Shown in pieces: positions 1-12,235 of a DNA stretch of 64,000 bases (positions within the stretch are counted from its first letter, which is position 1; the number at the start of each line of letters is the position of its first letter). A program made the position numbers and the translations under genes. The notes below the pieces were generated by a model. The model did no database searches, was not told the origin of the DNA, and saw only the letters and a program-made list of their open reading frames with translations. This stretch comes from Globodera rostochiensis. Lineage: Eukaryota; Nematoda; Chromadorea; Rhabditida; Heteroderidae. The stretch is taken from NCBI GenBank assembly GCA_018350325.1, contig JAEVLN010000019.1, forward strand, positions 310,001-374,000. The letters run 5' to 3'.

Positions 1-207
1 TTGAATGATTTTCCATTGGGGGACATTTTGAACGATTTTCCATTGGGGGACATTTTGAACGATTTTCCATTGGGGGACATTTTGAACGATTTTCCATTGG
101 GGGACATTTTGAACGATTTTCCATTAGGGGACATTTTGAACGATTTTCCATTGGGGGACATTTTGAACGATTTTCCATTGGGGTTTCCATTGGGGGACAT
201 TTTGAAT
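1..207. repeat. 27-bp minisatellite at the left edge
   Basis: A 27-bp unit containing TTTTCCATTGGGGGACATTT is repeated about seven times, nearly perfectly; the last copy is scrambled by a partial duplication. Because 27 is divisible by three, the array is open on the + strand and would encode a nine-residue repeat (NDFPLGDIL) up to a stop at about 243. The array continues beyond the window edge, so I cannot tell whether it is coding. I favour a non-coding minisatellite. Confidence 0.9.
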
Positions 208-243
208 GTGGGACCCTTTTGTCCTCGTACATTTTGGAAATAA

Positions 244-2948
244 ACTTTTTAGGTGACGGATTTTAAGATTTAAGTTGAAAAGCTAAAAAAAGGATTTTGA
301 AGAGAATTATCCAATGGTCTTAACTATCGTGGTCAATGACCACATTTGGGTTGATAAATATACCTAAGACAATTGCAACAAATATGTTTGTCCAATAATT
401 CAAGAATCTGATAGTATGCGTGGACGGGGCGGGGGGGGGGGCTAGCAGAACCCCCGATGAACAGTTGAAAAGAATTTTAATTGTGAACAATGTTTGTTGA
501 TCCACGAGTCCGACCCGAGACCCAATCGTTCATTATTCGGGGCGGGTGGGATGGGCTGATCATTTTCCGATCACATTCCCTCCCGCCCGCCTCCGAATGG
601 ACGCTGCGCGTTGAAATAATTTTGCAATTAATTTATTCTCTCCAAAAGTGTTCCAATCAACGGGCGGGCGGGCGCAGCGCTGGAGGGGAGAAGTACCGGC
701 TGGCGCAAAACCCTCCAAAATATGCTTTCAATAAATAAAATTCCGTTTGCACGAGCAAATGAATGGGAAGAATGGGGCGAGAGTTGTTGACCCGGTCCCA
801 AGCAGCCGCCCAAATCCAGACAAAAGATCATCTCCACCCTCCCAAATGCACCCCCAATTTTGATTCAATTTGATGACAGCGCAGCCTTTTGACTAAAATT
901 GTAAAGTTTGCAAAAGCGCAAAATTTTCTGTGTTATTAAATTGAAACGAAAACAATAAGAATGAGCATTAATAAAACTATTCTGTTTTTGCATTATCGTA
1001 AAATTCATTTCTAAAATGCCATTCATCCGCCATTTTGGCACCAACCGGATTCTTTTTCATAATCCTAAAGGGCATTATTGTCTGGCAGCAACATTCACCC
1101 GACTTTAACGTTGACACAATTTGCTACCCATTTTTTTACAATAAAAAAAGAAGAAGCAAAACTTGGATAAGAAAGCTGATCAGCAGAGTTGCGGTCATCG
1201 ACGACCTTAGTTTTAGTTAGCTATGATAATGGCGCAAAAATTTGCACGCCAAAATGGACTTTTGGAATTTTTCTCGCCCGCCGCCGTCGTCGAGACGACG
1301 ATCATTCCGATCACTTTGTTATTACGTAATCCAACACATATAAAAGATGTGTAAATTGTTGTAATGTGTTTGTTTGTGTGTAAATACACACAAAATTTGT
1401 CCGTTTCGGGTTGGGGGAGGCGAGGAATTCGGCGGTCATCGGTCATCGACAGCCCAAAACAAGAAAGTGATGAGGAGGAATGAGTGAGCGGAGGGGGGGG
1501 GGGCAAATTCCTGCGATTTGATGACCGATCAAATCCAACCTTTGCGCGTTGGGTGACGCATTTTGCAATTGCAACTATTCCCCCCCCCCGGCATCTTCCG
1601 CCTCTAACATCGCCGCAGGCGCTGAAATCTGCCCTTAGGGATTGGATGGATATTTGGATGTGTTTTCACTTCCCCATGGGGAGGGATTGGAATGTGGCAA
1701 ATGGAAGTGCGCCCGTGGGCAGCACAAAAGTTTGGGAATTGCCCCGAGGGGCAGAATGCTGCACGGGAGTCATTATTTGAAGTTGGATTCTTTAAAATGG
1801 GCGTGATGGGGCGAATAGAGAGGGAGAGAATACAAAATAAACGACAATTTAAATCGGAAATGGAAACGAAATTTGATGATAATTTATTTAATCGCTCTTG
1901 AAACTCAATTTTTGGGTTAAACGTTCATAGACAATTTGCCTTAGGCTTTTTAGGCTTGGAAAATGAAGAAAATGAATGAATGCCAAATGAAATTCAATCT
2001 TCAAATTTGAATGTTGCGTAAAAGGACGCTCATTTGCCTTTAGCTTTGCTAATGGGAAAAGCCAAAGGAAATGCGCATTAATCACAACGTTCCCTGTCTT
2101 TTTCTCAAATGCAAAACACCCCGGGGGGAATGGAATAATTGTTCTTTGATATAAACTGATAAAAAAGCCAAAATTCCGTACGGAAAAACAAACAACTTAT
2201 TTGTTAGTGATAAATGATAAAAGTAAAATGCTTCGGTTTTATAAAAATATACCGGCAACAAAATTGGGTTAAATGTTATTTGATTTTAAAGGGATTTTGA
2301 CCAAAACAAAAAATTCTAAGAAATGAGCAATAAAGCCAATTAAAAATAAATAATTAAAACAACTGGACAAATGTGTTGGCGCTGCTAATTTGTACTTAAG
2401 CAATTGGTGAAATAATATGAAAAAGTGAACGATTTGTGGGGGGGGGCAATGGACGCCGGAGGGATCATCCCAACGCCCCAACCGCCCAAATGCAAAATGT
2501 ACCCGCACGCGCAAAGAAGGCGAGGAGGGGGGCGGGGGGGGGGGGGACGGCGGGAGTCAGTGCACATAAGCATTATATATGTTAAGTATATTAAAGAAAT
2601 AGCGGACGGAATTTCCGCTTCCGTGCGACGATGAAAAGATGCGATATGAATTTTGAATGAATGAAGGAAAGAAGGAAAAAAGAAAGGAGATATGGAGGGG
2701 CCGCCGGAGGGGAGAGATTTTGTGGATGTCGAGAGTGAAAAGATGGAAGAACGGAAGCATGGACTGTTCGAGATCGGATAAATCTCTGTGCATTTGCCAA
2801 TCCGTTGGTGGGCCATTCACATTTTACGAAATTCGTGCAAATGATGATCGATTTCGATAGCGGTGAGTTCAGAAATGAGTCATAAAATCGAATTGCATGA
2901 AATATTCCACTGGGAGTAAAAAGGTTATGGAACCAAATCTTAGATGTT
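244..2948. other. Intergenic, no supported gene
   Basis: AT-rich DNA broken by G or C homopolymers (for example around 430, 1492, 1580 and 2540). Open frames are short and lack splice logic or family motifs. I see no gene. Confidence 0.5.
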
Positions 2949-2956
2949 GTCATATC

Positions 2957-3070
2957 CAGGGCTTCTATCTGCAAAACCCCAAAACGTGGCACACGAGTTC
3001 AAAAACGTGGCAAATTTTTTCAAAAACGTGGCAAATAACGTGGCCATTTTTTAGCAAAATAGAAGCCCTG
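2957..3070. mobile_element. hAT-like MITE, 114 bp
   Basis: The ends are CAGGGCTTCTAT and its exact reverse complement ATAGAAGCCCTG. They are flanked by a perfect 8-bp direct repeat, GTCATATC (2949-2956 and 3071-3078). CAGGG-type termini with 8-bp target duplications are the hAT signature. The interior has no coding capacity and holds three or four copies of AAAACGTGGCA. It is a non-autonomous element. Confidence 0.85.
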
Positions 3071-3489
3071 GTCATATCATAAATTATTAGCAATTCGTGA
3101 TCAGCAAGCACCTTGAAAAGCCACAGGAAATGTTTCTGTTCAAAATAGAGGCAAAGTGAATAAGGGCACATACCGGTATGTACAGTACACAATATTTGAA
3201 ATGTTTAGCAAATTCTTTGCATTGGTCCATTGCCGGTGGGTAAATAAGACAATAACGACGAATAACAATGCTTATACTTATTTAAGATTGTTTTGATTAA
3301 CAAAAATGGGGGCAAGTAGAGTAGCTCACGCCTCACAATGGTCGGTGGGTGTCGTCGTTAGTGTCCATTGTTGGGAATGGTTATTCCCCCCTCCCCCCTC
3401 TTTTACGCCACACGACCCCCAACACTTGCGCAAAGGGCGAATTATTATATATGGAAGTGGGAAGGAGTGAAAGGGAGAACAATTTGCTT

Positions 3490-3830
3490 TTGTGGTGTTA
3501 TTGGGGGGGTGGTTGGATTAGCGAACAAAATTGGGGGGGGGGGATGGGGTTGGGGTTGGGTGGTCGGGGAGGCGGGGGGGAGAGGGGGGGAGAGGGGGGG
3601 GGAGGGGGAGGGGGGGGGGGGGGAAGTTTGGGGGGGGGTGGTCGGGCAAGGGGGGGGGGGTGGGGTTGGGGTTGGGTAGTCGGGGAGGGGGGGGGGGGAG
3701 GGGAGAGGGGGGGAGAGGGGGGGGGAGAGGGGGGGAGGGGGAGGGGGGGGTGGGGGGGGGGGAAGTTTGGGGGGGGGGGTGGGTGGTCGGGCAAGGGGGG
3801 GGGGAGGAAAGGGGGGGGGGGAAATTCAGA
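3490..3830. repeat. G-rich low-complexity block with an internal duplication
   Basis: Nearly uninterrupted G runs of 4 to about 18 nt on the + strand, separated by single A or T residues. The phrase GGGGTTGGGGTTGGGTGGTC and its neighbourhood recur about 115 bp apart, so the block grew partly by duplication. The spacing of G-runs fits G-quadruplex potential. It is not coding. Confidence 0.8.
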
Positions 3831-5149
3831 GATTTTGACGGTGTGGAACGGACAGGCGGCGTCACCCAGCTGCTGAGAGGAGGAGTGGAACTGTGTGTGT
3901 AAGTCCATGTTTTGGTGACCTTGCTCAAAATGACGTGCTCTGCTGGTCTGGTGACCTGAGAGTTCAGTCCAATCGGTGGTGTTCAATCATTTAAAATGTT
4001 AAATAAAAATATTCTGATCATAATTTATCAGTAAAAAAAGGGGGCGCGTAAAATCGCCACAAAAAAAAAGAACAAATTTCTGGGACTGCCCATAACAAAT
4101 CTATTTTTGGCGTAATTTTCTGCGCAAGAACGTAAATTATATTATAACGATGAGCATTCAAAAATGGGAATGATTAGCCTAAATTTTTTTGCTTAACAGT
4201 GCGTGCGTTGAAGATTAAATTAGTTCCCTTACTCGAGAAGTTGCGGTATCCGTCTTGATCAGAGGACTTGTTCAACAAAAACGGAGAAATCAAAGAATAA
4301 AAAAAAATGGCGAAAATGGGAAGAGAGAGAGAGAGAGGAAGGTTTTACTCAGTTGGAGTGAACTAAACACGAAAAAAAAGTGATCGGAACAGAGCAAAAG
4401 TCTCAACGAATTAGTCGATCAGTGGAATTGAATGTGCACACAATCCGCCGCCCATTTTTGGCGGTAGGCCCCGTCAGCAAAGCTGCTGATCAGCAGCGGG
4501 GGTAAGCCCCGGGGGGGGGGGGGGGGAGGGGAAGGTGCGCACTCACCGCGCCGCTGGTCATCAACCGGTTGGCGGGCGCTGTCCCTCCGCCGTCAGCGAG
4601 TTCGTGCTGGATTAGAGCCGAATTTATACTGACAGAGCCCACGTCTTATTGCATTAGCATAAAAGTGAGGAGGGGGAGGGCTAATGCTAAGCAAAACACA
4701 CACACTTTCACCCGTACCGAATCAATCGCAACTTTAAATGCTTCAAGGTTTTCCCCAGGGCACAAAGTTTTCAAAATATAAAATTAATCATTTGTCGCCG
4801 TGGATTTGAGACGCCTTAGGTGAAATTCCATTTTAAAGTGAAATTTATTTGCTGTTAATTGGTCGTGAATTGAATGGATGTGTTTGTCGCCGGGAGGGAC
4901 AAACAGAGAGAGAGAAAGAGAGAGAGAGTCACAAAGCATGAATAAAGTCGAAGGGAAGAAGCTGCTGCAGCATCGACGGGTGGTGGACAACAGATGGTCC
5001 GGTGGCTGGTTGGGGGGGGGGAATAATGGATGGACCAAGAGGGGGTGAAGGACGGTCGGATTGAATCCGGAAGGGTTTCCTTCCGCCGAAAGGGACTTCC
5101 GGACAATGAATGGGCAGTGGGCACACATCGACAAATGCAGCCATCGTTG

Positions 5150-5248
5150 TCCACCACCACCACAAGCAGCAGCAGCAGCAGCAACTCATTCATCCCTTGG
5201 GGCGATATTGATCGGAAGGGACCATTGAAAAGGTTGGAAGAGTTGCCG

Positions 5249-5284
<36 letters not shown>

Positions 5285-5302
5285 TGGTGGTGGTGGTGGT
5301 GA
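5150..5302. repeat. Inverted pair of trinucleotide repeats (CCA-AGC ... TGC-TGG)
   Basis: A (CCA)n(AGC)n run at about 5150-5183 is followed about 65 bp later by (TGC)n(TGG)n at about 5250-5302. The two arms are reverse complements in both content and order, so the strand can fold into a long hairpin. No gene model includes this stretch. Confidence 0.75.
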
Positions 5303-8300
5303 CCGACCACCCGTTTACCCATCGACCACCCCCCCCCCCCGCACCCAATTCATTCAGCCATCGACGGGTCTCTCCCCTCAAATGTTTGTCACTCTTGCGA
5401 CACCCACGGCCTATCATCCATCGTCCCCCCCCCCTTTTATTTGAATACCACAAAGGAAAGACTTTTTTGTTTGTTCAGTTTATAAATGACCATTTTCCAA
5501 AACATTAAATATGTAAACAAAATGATCATTAAATGCAATTTTTTGGTTGTCGTTAAAAAAGAAATAGGTAATTAATATCGGGAAGGCGCAAAACGGAAGC
5601 ATTTTTATGCAAATGGACAGTGCGAATTGATTGAGTCAACAAATTTGGGGAGTTTAGAGAATATACAGAAATTTGTTTAATTTGAGCAATGCAAAATCAG
5701 CCAACGCGAGTGATCGATCCCCCACACAAATCCAATCCATCGATAGACGGGGGGAGGCGGGGGGGGGGGGCACTGGTGGAAGAGGTAAAACAATGGGCGC
5801 GGGTTGAACGTCTGCTGGGAGTTGCACCCATTTTCAACAAGTTTTGTGTGTGTTTTTATGGTTTAGTGGAGGGATTCTTTGCCCTTTTTCTTGTGCTCTG
5901 AAGCAATTAAGCAAAAGCACTTTCTTTTCTTTCAAACATTTTTTTTTTGTTTTGTTTGACCAAAAAAATGTTTATTTCTGTTTCGAAAATTAAGATTTTT
6001 ATTTATTTTTTGCCTTGAGGGGAGACTTTATTTAGCATTTTTGTTGCGTGGGCGAATGTTTGCGCTTTTAAGGACAGGCGAACGAACGAACGAACAAATG
6101 ATGCATCGTTTTGATTCCCTTTTTTGCTGCTCTTGGGCTTCTTTCTGCAGCTTGTGCCAGCCGCCGCTTTTCCTTTTATGTTTCGGAGCATTGAATTTCA
6201 TTGGGCATCGTTTTTTCGAGAACGGTTCGGTTGAATAAAATGGAGGGATTGAAAAAGGACGAATTGGTGAATAAACACAAAAAGAACAAAACGAAAAGGG
6301 CGCATGTAATGCATTCACTAAACAACATTTATATAAAATGTGCAAAAAAAATTTTGGAACGAAATTATGGGAAAGAAAAAAAAATTTATTTTATTTAAAA
6401 TATTCGGTGATTTCGTCCCACCAACTTTGAGATTCTTCTTAACAAATCAAAACTTTATGCAAAAAAAAACATCGATAAGCGATTGGATTTTGTTTCAACT
6501 GATGAAAAAATCGCATAAAAATTTAAGGCAAAATATTTCAATCCTAAAAACAAATTTTCACAATAATTCTATAAGAAAAAGAAATAGTTTTTCGAAAAAG
6601 TTTTTTTGCTCCAAATATATATCAGTAATTTAAAGTCCAGTCCAAACTTTTAATAACATTTTGCGGTTGTCCCAAAGTTTAGATGACCTTAGCCGAGGGG
6701 GGGGGGGGAGGGAGGCTCACTTCCCATCTTTACCCCCTGCCAAAACAATCCAAACAAATGAAATTGTCGTCAATCTTCTTTTTGCCCCTGCAGCAAATTG
6801 TGTCCCTCCCTTCGGGCGTCGTCGTTGTTTGTCATGTTCTTGACTGTCCACCCATTCAACCTCCCCCCCCCCGCCCCTCCCCCAAAACGTCAGCAGAACC
6901 CTGCCCCATTCAACGGGGCCTCTGTGCAGCTGGTGGAGGTCATCTTCACCTTACTCCTCTCCCATTTACCCCCAAAAGTCCTTGTTCCACGGGTGGACAC
7001 GACCATTTGTTTTATTTTGTGATGTTTATGAGGGTGAAATACGATGATGATGATGATGTTGAGTGGTTTAGGGTTAAGGAAGTGAGTGTGCTGCTCACCC
7101 TCGGGGGAAATGCGATCTGTCTGATCTGCTGGTCTGATCTTGTCCGGTCAGCAGAAGAAGATCACGCAAGACGACGATAGGGAGAGTGAGGGCAGGAGGA
7201 AAGTGTAAAGACTGCTGCTGACCCGTCCTCCAACTGCTCCCACTAATAACCGAAGGTGAGGAGGTACAACAAGATCGATACATGTGTTGCTTTAAGTGCA
7301 ATGTGAATGAAGCCCCAAGGATTATGATTGGTCAGCAGGCTGCAATGTGATCAAATGGGATGATTGGGAGGGAAATGCGCTTCTCCTTAAAAATGGATCA
7401 AATTGAGGCACTGACAAAAACAGTAATAAATTAGTATGTTCAAAAACAATTTAATTTAATTTTGTTTAAAAAACTGAAAATCAGAACTTAAGGAGCTCTT
7501 AACAAAAATACAAAATGTCAAAACCACTCAAATTAATGAAGGAAAATTTGCTGCCTCCAAACGACGCAGAAATGGATGCAAATTAGAAGAGATTGGGGCG
7601 GCTGATCATTTATAAAAAAACAACGAAAATTACATAAACATAAACTTGTGGTTGGTTGGGGGGGGGGGGAGTTGGACTGGTTGAGACTGCTGGAACTAAT
7701 GATGAAAATAATGGCGATGGCCTTAAATTTTGTGGTAATTGTTAGAGGGACCAAAAGGCCTCTTCGTTGGGTTACATTTTTTTGTGATTGGTTATTTGGT
7801 CGCCAGCCATTAATTCGGTTAATTTATTATTTCAGAATTGTCTTGGCGGAACAAAACTCGGATCAGTGACCGATTGTCTGCTGTCAAAAGTCACATTTTA
7901 TTGTTGAACAAAAAGAGGAGGAGTAAGGCACGGAGATGGGCGGCCCTTTGATGTTTTTTTATAATGAAAAAAATTATAAATTAAAAAAACAATTAAAATT
8001 GGTGTCTATCCCGACACGACACGATGAACGCCGTGAATTATGTGGTGGTTTCGGTTTGCTTGACCGAACAAATCTTTTTTGTTCAATTTCCGACAAAACG
8101 TCAGGGGTTTTGGCTGTAGGTTCGTCTTCGTTAGTTATTGTAAAATGTTTAAGAAAGTGCCAGCCTAGGTGTGCCTATTAGTTGGAAAATGGTTGAGAAT
8201 CGGAAATTTAATTGCAATTTTTATTAAAAAATTTAAATTTTACATTAGAGACTTTTCTTGAACAATGTCAACAAAAGACGGGATTCTCCCGACATATAAA

Positions 8301-8326
8301 TTCGACCGTGCCCAATTAATTTATTC

Positions 8327-9760
8327 TTATGGATAAATTTGTAAAGTGTCTTTGACCAAACAACGACACACCGAACATTCACTTCCCAGCTTTTCCTCTG
8401 AACACTTTCTGCAGGCGAAAAAGTGTCCACAAGGAATAAAGGCGATTTCACGCTAAAATTAAATTCGGAATTTTAAATTATTTTTGCTATCATCGATTGG
8501 CTTACCTGCTGATCGCCCTCACAAAACACGCAAAAGCATTCGTTTGGCTTCTCTAAACTGGCGGCTTCTAAACGCTTCTGCTCTGTATTGATGTCTGCTG
8601 TTTTTTGAATTGGTAATGTGCCGCTGATCGAACATCGGCAAATTGGGCAATTCATTCCCAAGTTTATGACTCCAGTTGAACATTCACTGCACGTGCACCA
8701 GTGCCCGCAGGGAATGAAAGCGACTTGGCGCTAAAATTTGTTTTAAATTTAAATCGTTTGTAAATATGCATATGTATTTATGTACCTGTTCATCGTCACA
8801 AATAACGCATCGACTGTCATCATTGCTTTTTGCGTTTTGGACCGACTGAACTTTGCTTGAACGCCTTGAACTGCTTGCTTCCGATGGAGTTGGAGCTCTC
8901 TGTGCAACATTTGGTTGAATGGAATTAAATGTAATGTCAACGTTGAAAGCATCGGATTGGAGAAGAAAAGCTCGCGTCGTTTTAAGATTTGCCTAAAAAA
9001 TTATTAAATATGAAATTGTTAACTATTAATAATTTTGCACCTTTTTGGGCACATCACTTTCACTAAAATAAATGTTAATTTCGATTCTGTCTCTGTCGCA
9101 GCCCGTCAACAATTCAATTTCGTAAATGGGAATATTTGCAAATTTTTGACTCTTTTTCTGAATTCCGCCTCCAATTGCAAAGCGTTGCGTTTTACCATTC
9201 GATTGAATAAAATCACAAAATATTTCCAATTCGTAATCCAGCGAACGACATCGGCGACATAAAGCGAAGAATGTTGATTGATAAACAAAAAACATTTTGT
9301 AAGCCGATGCTTCGATGTTGAAGCCCAGAACAACCGGCGATTGATGCCTCAATAATCTGTTTTGATCAAATCAAATTGTTTCTAAATAAAATTGCTATAA
9401 TTTTAAATTGAATAGTTTCCCATTTTTGTTTCTTTTGAGTGATTTAAAACGGATGTAATTTAAAACAACCGTTTCATTGGAATTAAGCCGAGTTATTCTG
9501 ATGAATGCTTTAGGGTCGTTCTGATCGCAACTGCTCAGATCGGTCTTTATCCACAAATCTTCAAAGTCCGCCGAATGCTTAACCTCTGTTCGAATTATCA
9601 CCGTCCGCTTGACAACGGCATGTTCACTGCCAACAAAATGTGCTGAGTGCCATTGATGGCAAATCACTTCCGCCTTATAGTGCAAATTTGACGGTTTTAC
9701 CCAAATTCGCAGTGCCATTGAATTTTGTAAAAAGGCAATAATAAATAATAATTGAAGCAT
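8327..9760 (-). CDS. Double C3HC4 RING-finger protein, possible signal peptide
   Basis: No named family recognised beyond the RINGs. Exons read right to left. An exon from 9760 begins MLQLLFIIAFLQNSMA, which looks like a signal peptide. Then come 9356-9041, 8992-8786, 8730-8506 and 8452-8327; these last four join in phase with GT-AG borders and end at a stop at 8327-8329. The C-terminal half carries two RINGs: CVICDDEQ...CGHWCTCSEC...CPICRC, and FCVFC...CGHFFACRKC...CSVCRC. Both have the Cys/His ligands of RING E3 ubiquitin ligases, in the compact form seen at IAP or MDM2 C-termini. The N-terminal part is beta-rich and unrecognised. The weak point is the first join: I found no donor with the right phase, so the signal-peptide exon may belong to another transcript. 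If secreted, it could be a host-directed E3 ligase. Confidence 0.65.
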
Positions 9761-11499
9761 TCTGAACGTTTATTAAAAACTGTTTGTAAATAATTTTACA
9801 TTTTTAATTAATCGTAAAGTTTTCTTGGGATTTTTCCACTTAATTAGTCGAGCAATGCATATTTAGGCAACTTATGAATAAATAAATGTTTATTGTTAAA
9901 CATTTTTATTAATATTGGAGGGTGTGCGTGGGATGAGGTAAATCATCCCGGGGGCGGGGGAGGGACACTCCAATTTTAGCAAGAATAGGCATATTCGTCA
10001 CATGTTTGTATGTATGCAAAATGAGAAAATGTTTGTTGTCGATTCTAATGGGCATTCTTTCTTTTTGTTTACAAATTAAATATTTATTACTAATTTAAAC
10101 AAACAAATATTTCCTTTTCGCCATTACTTATTATTTTTATAAAATTTTCGCCTGTGTTTGCTCAAAGATTTAAAAAGTCCGGCCCGATAAGCGCCGCCGG
10201 GTAAATGTTTTGAAGATTTTACTGTTAAGAAAATTGGCTTTTTCTGCATTTTATGACATAATTTTATTTTCCATTTTTATTTCTTTTATTTTGATTAATC
10301 ACTCTTGTTATGTTTCGATTTAATCAAAAACATTTGGTTTGAAAATTTATTTAATAGCATATTTTGTTGCTCACATAAAATTTTAATTACCTAATCATTT
10401 TTCATTGGACATTTATTGGCCCATTTTCCGTTCGTTTGAACTTTTACAAAAAATTTAAATTTTAACGTTTGGGGCTTATTCATCATTTCGCCGCCCTTTC
10501 TCATTTGTTTCATTTATTTCATTTCATTTGTCATTTATTTCAATTTTTATAATTTAGAATTAACTAATAATGGCCATTCGATCACCAATCACCCCAGCAA
10601 TTAAAGAAGTACCACCTTTTCATCGTCGCACATTTAGCGTGAATACATTCAAACCAAGGATGAAATCGCGTTGAAAAAAAGCGAACGGCGATCTGCGATC
10701 ATCGATCTCAAATTTTTTAATGCGAACGACGATCGGCGATCTGCCCCAAAAAGGCAATAATTGCGATCACGATTCCCTGATTCAAGCCCTCACCTCCAAT
10801 CTTCGGGATTGAGCCTCCCTTTCGGATTAGACCAAGTCTAACAAAACTCTCGGAAGTATTTAGCACTAAGGCAACTGAATGGAAAGATGGAGGAACTCTT
10901 TAAAAAATTGAAAGAACTCATGAGATTTGGGCTGGCAACGATTTCGTTGGAAGATGTTTTACTTTAATTTAATTAGAAACCCGATTATTTGGCTTATGAT
11001 GCTCCTAAAACAAGTGCATTATTATGATATTTTATCATTTTATTTAGAAGGTCAATTTGTCGTCGGCCGCTTTGCATTTCCAAATGAAACTCTTTTCTAC
11101 TCCGTCGGTTAACAAAACAGATGCGTTCGTGGGTAAATTCCGAAACTTGTGCTACTATTCGGACGTACCAGGCGTAACACCTATAGGAATATTAGATGTA
11201 AGAAATTGCAAAGATGAATTATGTTTTTTCAAAAAACCTAAGATAAAACCCCTCAAAATAGTCAAATAATTCCTAAAAAAATTGGGTTCAGCCCTGAGGG
11301 TTGGTTGTCGTTTCGGCCCCACGGTTCCGCCCCAGTGCATCTCAGGGGCTTTTTGTACAAAAAACATTAAAAATTTCTGGGATTTTAGTCCGCCCCGTTT
11401 AAATTATTTTTAATTACGTTTAGTACATTTACGCCCACACTGTCAAATCATGCAACGAAGGAACATCGATGAAAGATAAAACTTTTCTCAAATTTATAC
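9761..11499. other. Intergenic, no supported gene
   Basis: Very AT-rich. A short repeat at about 10670-10750 contains two versions of GCGAACGRCGATC-GCGATCTGC. An open frame at 11057-11269 has no recognisable motif and I do not call it. Confidence 0.45.
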
Positions 11500-11890
11500 A
11501 CAGTAAAAGCTCGCTTCGTTTTAAGATTTGCCGAAAAAAAATTAAATATGACATTGTTAAATATTATAAAAATATATAGTGCACCTTTTTGGCCACATCA
11601 CTTTCACTAAAATAAATTTTAATTTCGATTCTGTCTCTGTCGCATCCCGCCAACAAATTTAATTTCGTAAATGGGAATAGTTTTTAAATAAAATTGCTAT
11701 AATTAATAAATAAATTGAATATATTATTTTAGTTTCCCATTTAAAATGAGATTCTTTCTTTTTGTTTATAAAATAAAATTACCTATTTCTTCCTAATTAA
11801 ATTGTATTCCTACAAACAAATATTTCCTTTTTCGCCCTTTACTTATTATTTTTTTACAAAGTTTAGCCAGTGTTCACTCAAAACATTTAT
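11500..11890 (-). pseudogene. Decayed, internally deleted copy of the RING-gene locus
   Basis: 11505-11670 aligns by eye with 8968-9135 (the exon border region of the RING gene), including the intron between two exons. 11680-11735 aligns with 9380-9425, and 11740-11890 with about 10045-10170. The copy keeps the order of the original locus but lacks most of each interval. No open frame survives. It is a fragmentary duplication, not a second gene. Confidence 0.75.
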
Positions 11891-12161
11891 AAAAATGTTT
11901 GTATTCGGACGCATTCGTTGCCTTCGGGGGAAAGGGGAATTAATTGGTCGTGAAAAAGTAATTAGAAATAAATGCTTCAGGGCTCACATACTATTACAGC
12001 GCTAATTGTTCCAAATGCCCTGCAGCAAATTTAACAAAAAACACCTTCCGCCTAATTAAATTTTATTATTATTTTTCGACTGCTGCTGCTCGACCGGTTT
12101 GTCCCCTATGTTGTTGTGTAGTGATTGGTGCTGAGGCTCCATTCTCGCAGTCCTCGGCGTG

Positions 12162-12168
12162 TATTTAA
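12162..12168 (+). promoter_or_regulatory. TATA-like element of the collagen gene
   Basis: TATTTAA lies about 70 bp upstream of the first ATG of the collagen at 12236. The spacing suits a TATA box with a short 5' UTR. It is weaker than the TATAAAA of the other collagens. Confidence 0.45.
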
Positions 12169-12235
12169 AGGTACAAAAAGGCTCATTCCGCACCGTTGTT
12201 AAGCGACGTTCCTCTTCTCCTGTTACTGCTCCAAA

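Larger units (their letters stand above)
3079..8326. other. Intergenic, low-complexity rich, no supported gene
   Basis: About 5 kb without a supported gene. It contains the G-rich block at about 3490-3830, GA runs (4325-4337, 4905-4928), an inverted trinucleotide pair near 5150-5302 and several poly-G or poly-C runs (4510, 5330, 5760, 6700, 7660). Long apparent open frames here are low-complexity G/P-rich translations. Confidence 0.5.

Noticed and set aside
3349..3986. Long Gly-rich and Pro-rich open frames on both strands
   Set aside because: They are translations of the G-rich block; no splice sites, start context or codon variety.
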